Source: Leptolyngbya sp. BL0902 (GTDB taxonomy: Bacteria > Cyanobacteriota > Cyanobacteriia > Phormidesmidales > Phormidesmidaceae). Taken from it: a DNA stretch of 64,000 nt. Shown in pieces: positions 55,759 to 64,000 of this stretch; within the stretch, counting starts at the first letter, position 1, and every line of letters begins with the position of its first letter. The stretch lies in the NCBI RefSeq assembly GCF_016403105.1, contig NZ_CP046155.1, forward strand, positions 3,191,906-3,255,905, read 5' to 3'. Under the pieces are notes generated by a model that had not been told where the DNA came from, ran no database searches, and saw only the letters and a list, made by a program, of their open reading frames with translations. Position numbers and translations under genes: made by a program.

Positions 55759-56853
55759 CTAGCCCCAGATAGCAGCCAGCGCGACCAAAATAGCTGTGAT
55801 CCCATAGGCGGCCCCCACTACCTGGGTTTCTGACCATCCGGACAGCTCAAAGTGGTGGTGTAGAGGAGCCATTTTGAATAGACGCTTGCCGATCCCATCG
55901 GGGCCTTTCGTGGCCTTGAAGTAGCCCACCTGAAGAATGACAGACATCGTCTCGGCGAAAAAGAGCAGGGTCAGCAGCAGCAGGGCAAAAAGGTTGTGGC
56001 TGAGGATTCCCACCGCCCCCAAGGCAGCGCCCAGGGCCAGCGATCCGGTGTCGCCCATGAAGACTTTGGCTGGGTTGCGATTGTGCAGCAGGAAGCCCAG
56101 GCAAGCACCGCTCATTGCGGCACAAAACACCATCAGGTCGGGGTGAGTCGGGGCTGTTACCAGGGCCAAACCCCAAAAGGCGATGGCTCCGGTGCCGCCC
56201 ATGAGCCCATCTAGGCCATCGGTTAGGTTGGTGGCGTTACTTTCGGCCACTAGCACAAACCCGGCCAAGGGCCAAAACAGCAGTCCTAGGGGCAGCGCTA
56301 AACCTAGGGGTAAGGCGACCGTCGTCACCGAGGCGGGCTGACTGGTCATCACCCATAGGCAAAACAGCACGGCCAGGGCAATTTGTAGAAAGAGTTTAGT
56401 TTTGGGTGTGATGCCTTGGTTAGACCGCAGCCGCAGCACTTGCCAGTCATCCAACCAGCCAATGGCACCGTAGGCTAGGGTGAGGGCCGAGACCGCCAGC
56501 ACGGCCTGAGAAAAACCCGTAGCCAGTAGCGCCACCGCCACCGCCACAGGAACAAAGAAAATACCCCCCATCGTAGGGGTTCCGGCTTTCTTTAGGTGTC
56601 CCTGGGGGCCTTCTTGACGAATAAACTGCCCCGTTTTGAAGGCGCGTAGCAGGGGCACCACCCAGTAGCCCAGCAGGCCGCTAGCTGCCGCCGCTAGAAG
56701 CAAAGGAACGGTTATCGATGCCCCCAAGCCGTAGCCATGACCAAGGCTGGCATCAACCACAATGGAGGCGGATCCTAGGCTAGCTATGAGAATCCACAGC
56801 ATGGCCTTGCCATTGAGGCCAGCCCCCCCTGAGGCGAAAAATTTCGCGTCCAC
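55759..56853 (-). CDS. mraY: phospho-N-acetylmuramoyl-pentapeptide-transferase
   Basis: Makes lipid I of peptidoglycan synthesis in the cytoplasmic membrane. It has 364 residues from GTG 56853 with about ten membrane segments. The active-site motifs are GTPTMGGI, ATNLTDGLDGLMGG, FMGDTGSLALG and the final APLHHHFEL. It stands apart from other mur genes. Confidence 0.96.
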   Translation of the reverse strand: MDAKFFASGGAGLNGKAMLWILIASLGSASIVVDASLGHGYGLGASITVPLLLAAAASGLLGYWVVPLLRAFKTGQFIRQEGPQGHLKKAGTPTMGGIFFVPVAVAVALLATGFSQAVLAVSALTLAYGAIGWLDDWQVLRLRSNQGITPKTKLFLQIALAVLFCLWVMTSQPASVTTVALPLGLALPLGLLFWPLAGFVLVAESNATNLTDGLDGLMGGTGAIAFWGLALVTAPTHPDLMVFCAAMSGACLGFLLHNRNPAKVFMGDTGSLALGAALGAVGILSHNLFALLLLTLLFFAETMSVILQVGYFKATKGPDGIGKRLFKMAPLHHHFELSGWSETQVVGAAYGITAILVALAAIWG

Positions 56854-57026
56854 GATAATTCCTCAACATTGCGTCACACCACACACCACAGGAGTCTACT
56901 GGAGAATCTTCCCCTTGGCTAGTCATGGGCGGTGGAAATTAGTCAGGAAGTGTAGGGGATAATAGCCGACTGGCGCTTAACCGTTACAAGACTTAATGGG
57001 CTAGAGGGGTCTCAGGAACCTCAAGG

Positions 57027-57278
57027 TTAGTCGTCATCATCGAGGGCCAGATCGCTGTCGTCGTCGTCATCCTCGAAGCTGTCATCACCACCCATAAGAT
57101 CTGAGATCTCTTCACTCTCAGCCTCATCCGGGAAGTTTTCGATGGGTTCGCGAGTGCGAAGGCGGCCAATGCCCTCTAGCCAAGCCAAAATCGATGACTC
57201 GCCAGAGGAGGGCAGAATCGGAGCCTTAGCGCTGCGAGGCACCTGCCGGAGAGATGGGTTGTAATTCGGGTTGGACAT
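57027..57278 (-). CDS. DUF3134 family protein
   Basis: 83 residues from ATG 57278. The conserved core is NPSLRQVPRSAKAPILPSSG, then ESSILAWLEGIGRL and EEISDLMG, as in the cyanobacterial DUF3134 family. The C-terminus is an acidic run (DDDSFEDDDDDSDLALDDDD), longer than usual. Function unknown. Confidence 0.85.
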   Translation of the reverse strand: MSNPNYNPSLRQVPRSAKAPILPSSGESSILAWLEGIGRLRTREPIENFPDEAESEEISDLMGGDDSFEDDDDDSDLALDDDD

Positions 57279-57477
57279 GGGCAAGCCAAATAGATAGGAG
57301 TTGGGCGGGTTGTGGGAACAACTGTCAGCCTTTCATTATAGCAGGGCATTCCCGGTGCAATAGGGGTCAGGCGGGTGAGCCGATCTCCCCGACTCGCCCA
57401 GAGGGTCTAGAATCCTCCAGGGAGGAAGGCTGGGTCGTTTTCGCCTATGATGCGGAGGACGGTTCACGACGAACACC

Positions 57478-58071
57478 ATGCTGGGCAAAGCTGAATTACT
57501 CGAAGCTATCGCTCCCCTCAATCGGGGGATTCGCGCCACCGCTGCGGATCGCCTCATGGTGGAAGCAGCGGCGGTTCGCCTAGAGGAGCGCAACCCAACT
57601 GCTCACCCCCTCACGGCAACACCTCGTCTGGAGGGCGACTGGCGCTTGCTCTACACCACCAGCCGGGAATTACTCAACCTTGACCGCCTGCCCTTGGCGT
57701 CCCTAGGCTCCATCTATCAGTGCATTCGCCTTCAGGAAGGCCGGATTTACAACGTGGCCGAGGTGGCTGGCCCGCCGCTGCTATCTGGGCTAGTGGCGGT
57801 GGCGGCCCGTCTAGAGCCCGTGTCGGATCGGCGGGTGAACGTCCGATTTGAGCGCGGTGTGTTGGGGCTTCAAAATCGGCTGAATTACCAATCTCCCAGC
57901 CAATTTATTGCCACCCTAACCACCACTCGTCGATTCTCCCTGCTCCAGGGCATTGACTTTCCTATCCAGGCTGAGCGCCAGTCTGGCTGGCTCGAAGTTA
58001 CCTACCTCGACGACGACCTACGGATTAGTCGCGGCAACCAAGGCAGTCTTTTTATTCTCAGGAAGGGCTAA
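57478..58071 (+). CDS. PAP/fibrillin family protein
   Basis: 197 residues starting MLGKAELLEAIAPLNRGIRA. Members of this lipid-binding lipocalin-like family sit on thylakoids and plastoglobules. Motifs are GDWRLLYTTSRELLNL, YQCIRLQEGRIYNVAEV and the end DLRISRGNQGSLFILRK. It is a single gene divergent from DUF3134. The following 58072-58298 shows no feature. Confidence 0.88.
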   Translation: MLGKAELLEAIAPLNRGIRATAADRLMVEAAAVRLEERNPTAHPLTATPRLEGDWRLLYTTSRELLNLDRLPLASLGSIYQCIRLQEGRIYNVAEVAGPPLLSGLVAVAARLEPVSDRRVNVRFERGVLGLQNRLNYQSPSQFIATLTTTRRFSLLQGIDFPIQAERQSGWLEVTYLDDDLRISRGNQGSLFILRKG

Positions 58072-58298
58072 CGTCCGGTCTCGTATCCCATCCAACCCCA
58101 TACCCCCGATTTGCAAACGGTAGAACCTAGGGTGCATTCGTGGCCAATGCAATCAGCCTAATTATCCCTAAAAACTACGAAGGGGAAGGCTTAGTGAACC
58201 TACCCCTTGCTGTGCCGTGACTTTGGGCCATCAATCATCCCTAGAACTGGATCAACCAGGGACGAGGTAAGACCGTCTCTCGGTAAAACCGCGTTGGC

Positions 58299-58853
58299 TT
58301 AGCCCTGGAGAACGCTGGCAACGATCTGGGTTTGGTCGCCTGCAACGATGGCCCCTTCAGGCAGGTTGAGGTCAGCCACCGTGAGGTTATCGCCGACCCG
58401 AAGCCCAGAGACATCAACGTTGATCACCTCAGGGATATCAACCGCCTTACACTTGACGGTGACTTCATTCACCTCAGTGTTGAGAACGCCGCCGTCGTCC
58501 TTGACCCCGATGGGCTCACCGACAAAGTTCAGGGTAACGCCGACTTCCACGGCATCCTGGGCTTGGACAGCAAAAAAGCTGAGGTGATACACCAACTGCT
58601 TCCAAGGGTGGGATTGAACTTCCCGCAGCAGGGCTTTGCCGCTCCAGGGGAGGTCGGGCACATTGATGTCGATCATGGTGTTGTTGATCGCCACCTTCCG
58701 CAGCAGTAGATCAGCGGACTTCTGATCTAGGGTCAGCCCCACCGATTCGGTGCCGTTGTGGCCGTAGAGAACAGCCGGGAGCAGCCCTTCACGCCGCAGA
58801 GCATTGGGCTTTGCCTTGGGATCCCGTGCCTTACATTCAATCGTCAGTTCCAT
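58299..58853 (-). CDS. rplY: 50S ribosomal protein L25/general stress protein Ctc
   Basis: 184 residues from ATG 58853 (MELTIECKARDPKAKPNALR). The N-terminal 5S rRNA-binding domain and the C-terminal TL5-type beta domain (VNEVTVKCKAVDIPEVINVD) are both present, so this is the long CTC form. It precedes purA-convergent spacing of about 60 bp and is probably co-transcribed from the purA side. Confidence 0.95.
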   Translation of the reverse strand: MELTIECKARDPKAKPNALRREGLLPAVLYGHNGTESVGLTLDQKSADLLLRKVAINNTMIDINVPDLPWSGKALLREVQSHPWKQLVYHLSFFAVQAQDAVEVGVTLNFVGEPIGVKDDGGVLNTEVNEVTVKCKAVDIPEVINVDVSGLRVGDNLTVADLNLPEGAIVAGDQTQIVASVLQG

Positions 58854-58916
58854 AGCCAATCTCCCCCGTAGGTAATCTAGATAATGAACAAAAGGTACAA
58901 AACAGGCGGCGCAACC

Positions 58917-60254
<1,338 letters not shown>

Positions 60255-60410
60255 CTAGACTCTTAAGTTCACACAAATTCCCATTATCGTTAGCGGCCCC
60301 CACCTGTGTCAAGATTTTCGTGGAGAAGTTTCAGAATCTAGGCATTCTAAGGGTCGGCTAGACCGTCCAGGCATTCCAGCCCCGAACGGATCCAGCTAGC
60401 CCAGTTCTCC

Positions 60411-60812
60411 CTAGCCTGCGGTAGCGGCTTTGTAAGCGGCCCAGCCGCCGTACTCCGAAATGTCGGGCCAGCCATGCTCATCAATCAGCGCCTTGGGGTA
60501 CAAAAAGGCCGTGGCGGTGCCCCCATCAGCGAGCTGCACGGTTTGGGGATACATGTGGGGCGGTTCGTTATCTTTCAGGTAGGTGTACTGATCGGGGGTC
60601 ATGGCGTAGAGTTCGCCGGGGATGGAAATGCCCCCATCGCCAATTTCGTAGATACCAGGGTGCCAGCCGTCTTTCACAGCGTGCAGGCGGTAGATGGGAG
60701 CGGTCTGAGCTTCTCCCAAGAAGGTGGCGTCCTGAAGATTTTGGTTGTCGGGTTGTCCGCGCAGGGCGGATCCGCAGATAAAAACAGTAATGGATTCGGA
60801 TGGCTGGGTCAT
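60411..60812 (-). CDS. gamma-glutamylcyclotransferase-like (allophanate-hydrolase-related) protein
   Basis: 133 residues from ATG 60812; an in-frame extension upstream is not conserved. The blocks VFICGSALRGQPDNQNLQDA, PIYRLHAVKDGWHPGIYEI, GISIPGELYAMT and NEPPHMYP match a cyanobacterial AIG2/GGCT-like family sometimes linked to the AtzF C-terminal domain. The catalytic Glu is plausibly in NEPPHMYP. Substrate unknown. Confidence 0.75.
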   Translation of the reverse strand: MTQPSESITVFICGSALRGQPDNQNLQDATFLGEAQTAPIYRLHAVKDGWHPGIYEIGDGGISIPGELYAMTPDQYTYLKDNEPPHMYPQTVQLADGGTATAFLYPKALIDEHGWPDISEYGGWAAYKAATAG

Positions 60813-60957
60813 GGCAACCTCGTAACTCGTAATAGGTGTTCCTGCTGGGTCGTGTTGGCGGGGTTTGGGCGCACAGGCAGGCTTCACCGGAAACGTCCCC
60901 CGTATCCAAACAGGGCCCAGCTTAAACCTATCACTTAAACCGAAGCTCCCTGCCTAC

Positions 60958-61590
60958 CTAAATCACTCGACCACTGGGCTCTAGGAGCCCTAGGCGATAG
61001 GTGCTGTCCGTTAGCGTCAGCAGGGTGTCGTCGCCCCGACGGGCCAGCTTAGCGGTAATGTCTAGCAGTCTAGCCGCGTCTTGATCCTGTTTAAAGATGC
61101 TGTAGTAGCGGTTGCGGTAGGCGATGGCGTCAAGGGGCTTAGCCACATCCGGTACCTGGATTTGGCAGAGTTGGTAAGCCTGGGGGTCGATGAGCAGCAG
61201 GCAGTTCTTCGGGCCAAAGACAGGGTAGATCCGGTGGCCGGGCTGGCGAGCAGGAGGGGCATACTGGGCCTGGGGCTCGTAGGCCCAAATGGCATAGCCC
61301 TGCTTGGTGAGGGTAATGGCAACTTTGTCGTCCCGCTTGCCCAGGCGGGCCACGATGTCGAGGAGCTTGTTGGGGTCGCCTACCACCTTAAAGAAGCTAT
61401 AGAACTGGTTGTCTACGTACACCGCTGAAAGTCGATGGTCCACATCGGCCGCCCAGATATGGCAAGGCGTATAGAGATCCCGTTCAAAGAGGAACTTACA
61501 TTCGATGGCATGGGCTGGAGAATCGGCAAGAGCCGTGAGGGAGTCAAGGGGAGAGGGCACGGGCGTAGGGAAGGTAGAGCGATAGATCAC
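60958..61590 (-). CDS. conserved protein with two tandem repeats
   Basis: 210 residues with a GTG start. Residues about 30-108 and 129-207 are homologous: AVYVDNQFYSFFKVV parallels AIAYRNRYYSIFKQD, LLDIVARLGKRDDKVAITLT parallels LLDITAKLARRGDDTLLTLT, and AIWAYEPQA parallels RLGLLEPSG. Each unit begins with C...C spacing of about 12. The family looks cyanobacterial; function unknown. No signal peptide. Confidence 0.7.
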   Translation of the reverse strand: MIYRSTFPTPVPSPLDSLTALADSPAHAIECKFLFERDLYTPCHIWAADVDHRLSAVYVDNQFYSFFKVVGDPNKLLDIVARLGKRDDKVAITLTKQGYAIWAYEPQAQYAPPARQPGHRIYPVFGPKNCLLLIDPQAYQLCQIQVPDVAKPLDAIAYRNRYYSIFKQDQDAARLLDITAKLARRGDDTLLTLTDSTYRLGLLEPSGRVI

Positions 61591-61901
61591 GATCAGAACC
61601 GAGGCTGAGCCCCAGATGCGGGGTGGATCGCCCCTACCATGGAAGAGGCAGCGGGATTTTCCAACCCTGAAATAACGGATTTTCGTCTCGCGAAGAAATA
61701 ACGCGTCGGGAAAAATTACTGAGATCGCTAGCGTCTAGTGTACTGACTTTATTTTCTATGGAGAGTGCGGATCCACACCTTTTTTGTCCTTTCTGTCTGG
61801 CTGAGGCCACAGTCCGGCTAAAACCCGGTTTCCCCTCGGTGCCGCCGCCCTGAGGCGAGTCAATTCCTGATATGGTGGGAGTAAACGCCCTTACAGTCCC
61901 T

Positions 61902-63953
61902 ATGGTTGCCACGGTAGATTCTCCGATTCCAGTTGTGTTTCCCCTCGCGGCGGTGGTTGAGCAGGGGGCGATCAAAATGGCGCTGCTCCTGGCGGCGGTG
62001 GATCCAACCTTGGGAGGAGTAGTCATCGCTGGGCGACGGGGAACGGCCAAGTCGGTGATGGCGCGGGCACTCCACCAGCTCTTGCCCCCCATTGAAGTGG
62101 TGGATGGATCCTGCTGCAACGCTGACCCCACCGATGCCCGCCTGTGGGACGACCAAACCCAGGCCCGCTTTCCGGCTGGGGAGGCCACCGTTGACCTGCC
62201 CACGCGGGTGGTTCCGGCTCCCTTCATCCAGGTGCCCCTGGGTGTCACCGAAGACCGACTGCTGGGGTCTGTGGACGTGGCTAAGTCCATTCAGGCGGGA
62301 GAAAGTGTGTTCTTGCCCGGTCTGTTGGCAGAGGCTAACCGGGGCGTGTTGTATGTGGACGAAATCAATCTTCTCGACGACCAGATTGCCAACCTGCTCC
62401 TCGCCGCCCTGACGGATCGGCGCAACCAGCTTGAGCGGGAGGGTATGAGTTTTCAGCACCCCTGCGCCCCTCTGCTGATTGCCACCTACAACCCCGAAGA
62501 AGGGCCGCTGCGGGAGCACTTGCTGGATCGCATTGCCATTGCCCTGTCGGCGGACGGCGCGATGACCCTCGACAATCGGGTGACGGTGGTCGATCAAACC
62601 AGCCGCTATGCCTCAGATGCCCAAGCTTTCTTGGCCGAGTACGCCGACGAAATTGATGCCCTCAGAACCCAGATCATCCTGGCACGGGAGTGGCTGAAGG
62701 AAGTCACCATCAGCCGCGAGCAGGTGCAATACCTGGTGACAGAAGCCCTGCGTGGCGGCATTCAGGGCCATCGAGCCGAAATCTTCGCGGTGCGGGTGGC
62801 CAAGGCCCACGCAGCCCTAGAGGGGCGGGCGGAGGTGAACGCCGATGACCTACGGGTGGCCGTAGAGCTGGTGATTGTACCCCGTTCTCAGATGCCCCAA
62901 GATTTACCGCCAGAGGAAGCGCCGCCGCCGCCGCCACCACCCCAAACCAATCCAGAGGATAACGATCCCCAGGATCAGCAGGAGGATCAGGACAATCAGG
63001 AAGACGAAGACGAGGACGAGCCCGACAACGACGAGGAAGAGGCTCCTCCCAGCATCCCCGAAGAGTTTGTGTTTGATCCAGAGGGGGTGATCCTCGATCC
63101 CTCCATGCTGGTGTTTGCCCAAACCATGAGCCGTCAGGGCAAGTCGGGTCGCCAAAGTTTAGTGTTTTCCGATGAGCGGGGGCGCTACATCAAGCCCTTT
63201 CTGCCCCAAGGCCCGGTGCGCCGCATTGCCGTCGATGCCACCCTGCGGGCCGCTGCCCCCTACCAAAAGTCGCGGCGGGAGCGCCAGCCCCATCGGCGGG
63301 TGGTGGTGGAATCGGGCGATATTCGAGCCAAGCGTTTGGCACGGCGGGCGGGTTCGCTGATTATCTTTGTGGTGGATGCTTCGGGGTCTATGGCCCTCAA
63401 CCGGATGCAGTCGGCCAAGGGTGCGGTGCTGAATTTGCTCACCGAAGCCTACCAAAACCGCGACCAGGTGGCCCTAATTCCCTTTCGGGGGGAGCAGGCG
63501 GAGGTCTTGCTGCCCCCCACCCGATCCATCGCCATGGCCCGCCGTCGCCTAGAGCGCATGCCCTGCGGGGGTGGATCGCCCCTGGCCCACGGCCTCACCC
63601 AGGCGGTGCGGGTGGGCACCAATGCCCAGCAGTCGGGCGATATCGGCAACGTCGTTATTGTTGCCATCACCGATGGTCGAGGCAATATTCCCCTGGCCCG
63701 CTCCCTCGGTGAGACCCTCGATGCGGAGGAAAAACCGGACATCAAGCAGGAGTTGCTAGATATCGCCGCCCGGATTCGCAGTATTGGCCACCAGCTTTTA
63801 ATTATTGATACCGAACGTAAGTTTGTGTCTACGGGCTTTGGCAAGGAATTGGCTAGAACCGCTGGTGGACGCTACTATCAATTACCAAAGGCTACCGATC
63901 AGGCGATTGCCGCCATGGCGCGGGGGGCCATCGCTGATATGAAGACTGGGTAA
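61902..63953 (+). CDS. chlD: magnesium chelatase subunit D
   Basis: Part of the ChlI-ChlD-ChlH complex inserting Mg into protoporphyrin IX. I use ATG 61902 ([20 protein letters not shown]), 683 residues; an ATG ten codons upstream is also possible. The AAA+ domain has a P-loop-like [14 protein letters not shown] and [13 protein letters not shown] Pro/acidic hinge ([20 protein letters not shown] and beyond, about 345-400) follows, then an integrin I domain with [15 protein letters not shown]. Stop at 63953, leaving 47 bp to the window end. Confidence 0.96.
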   Translation: MVATVDSPIPVVFPLAAVVEQGAIKMALLLAAVDPTLGGVVIAGRRGTAKSVMARALHQLLPPIEVVDGSCCNADPTDARLWDDQTQARFPAGEATVDLPTRVVPAPFIQVPLGVTEDRLLGSVDVAKSIQAGESVFLPGLLAEANRGVLYVDEINLLDDQIANLLLAALTDRRNQLEREGMSFQHPCAPLLIATYNPEEGPLREHLLDRIAIALSADGAMTLDNRVTVVDQTSRYASDAQAFLAEYADEIDALRTQIILAREWLKEVTISREQVQYLVTEALRGGIQGHRAEIFAVRVAKAHAALEGRAEVNADDLRVAVELVIVPRSQMPQDLPPEEAPPPPPPPQTNPEDNDPQDQQEDQDNQEDEDEDEPDNDEEEAPPSIPEEFVFDPEGVILDPSMLVFAQTMSRQGKSGRQSLVFSDERGRYIKPFLPQGPVRRIAVDATLRAAAPYQKSRRERQPHRRVVVESGDIRAKRLARRAGSLIIFVVDASGSMALNRMQSAKGAVLNLLTEAYQNRDQVALIPFRGEQAEVLLPPTRSIAMARRRLERMPCGGGSPLAHGLTQAVRVGTNAQQSGDIGNVVIVAITDGRGNIPLARSLGETLDAEEKPDIKQELLDIAARIRSIGHQLLIIDTERKFVSTGFGKELARTAGGRYYQLPKATDQAIAAMARGAIADMKTG

Positions 63954-64000
63954 ATTCCGGTAACTTTGGGGGGTTCCATGGCACTTCTCCTGGCGTATCC

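Noticed and set aside
61758-61853. 31-residue plus-strand frame (MESADPHLFCPFCLAEATVR...) with a CPFC motif upstream of chlD
   Set aside because: Very short, no ribosome-binding site and probably chance; noted because of the CxxC.

Overview
The window is cyanobacterial chromosome. It carries genes found only or mainly in oxygenic phototrophs: ndhN, ldpA, a ycf45-type ATPase, psb27, a CpcT/CpeT lyase, chlB, psaF-psaJ-psaL, chlD, a fibrillin and a DUF3134 protein. It also has PII (glnB) behind a perfect NtcA box and type IV pilus genes. The core is GC-rich by eye. A filamentous, non-heterocystous lineage is plausible, but that is inference.

Layout. 1-2.4 kb: start of the S10 ribosomal operon (rplC-rplD-rplW-rplB) leaving the window on the minus strand. 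3-7.4 kb: divergent ndhN-ldpA-ycf45-psb27. 7.6-13.6 kb: the alpha-operon end of the ribosomal cluster (rpmJ-rpsM-rpsK-rpoA-rplQ-truA-rplM-rpsI-rpmE-prfA), apparently separated from the rest. 13.6-22.9 kb: SbcD/YhaO-like nuclease, TauE-like permease, an M48-like protein lacking two zinc ligands, an RRM protein, an MscS-related membrane protein and CpcT. 23-24.6 kb: an IS4-family element with 11-bp target duplication, inserted in a palindromic intergenic repeat; its transposase frame is broken by one base. 24.8 kb: chlB.

26.4-30.8 kb is an accessory island. It holds an AT-rich two-gene operon (PRTase-like protein plus a NADAR protein with a C-terminal winged-helix-like tail) behind operator-like repeats. 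Then come several toxin-antitoxin-type genes, some decayed: a truncated antitoxin duplicate, a RelE-like toxin with an amber codon, and an orphan antitoxin. 30.9-36.9 kb: tsaD, psaF-psaJ-psaL, a DHH phosphoesterase and a DUF433/DUF5615 toxin-antitoxin pair. 37-42 kb: pilM-pilN-pilO-pilQ, with an abrupt composition change inside pilQ. 42.5 kb: purT.

43.8-47.5 kb is the other unusual locus: two copies of a three-gene secreted/membrane cassette (here called B-C-A). The A genes differ by a single residue, the B genes have diverged widely, and the small membrane gene C is intact in one copy and frameshifted in the other. Just beyond lies a roughly 200-nt intergenic segment with three strong hairpins ending in a terminator, upstream of a pilB-like ATPase gene.

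50.4-64 kb returns to ordinary content: a DUF3782-type nuclease-fold protein, an orphan sugar-binding lipoprotein, folC, glnB, mraY, DUF3134, fibrillin, rplY, purA, a gamma-glutamylcyclotransferase-like protein, an internally duplicated conserved protein and chlD. I saw no tRNA, rRNA or CRISPR array. All compositions and alignments were judged by eye.
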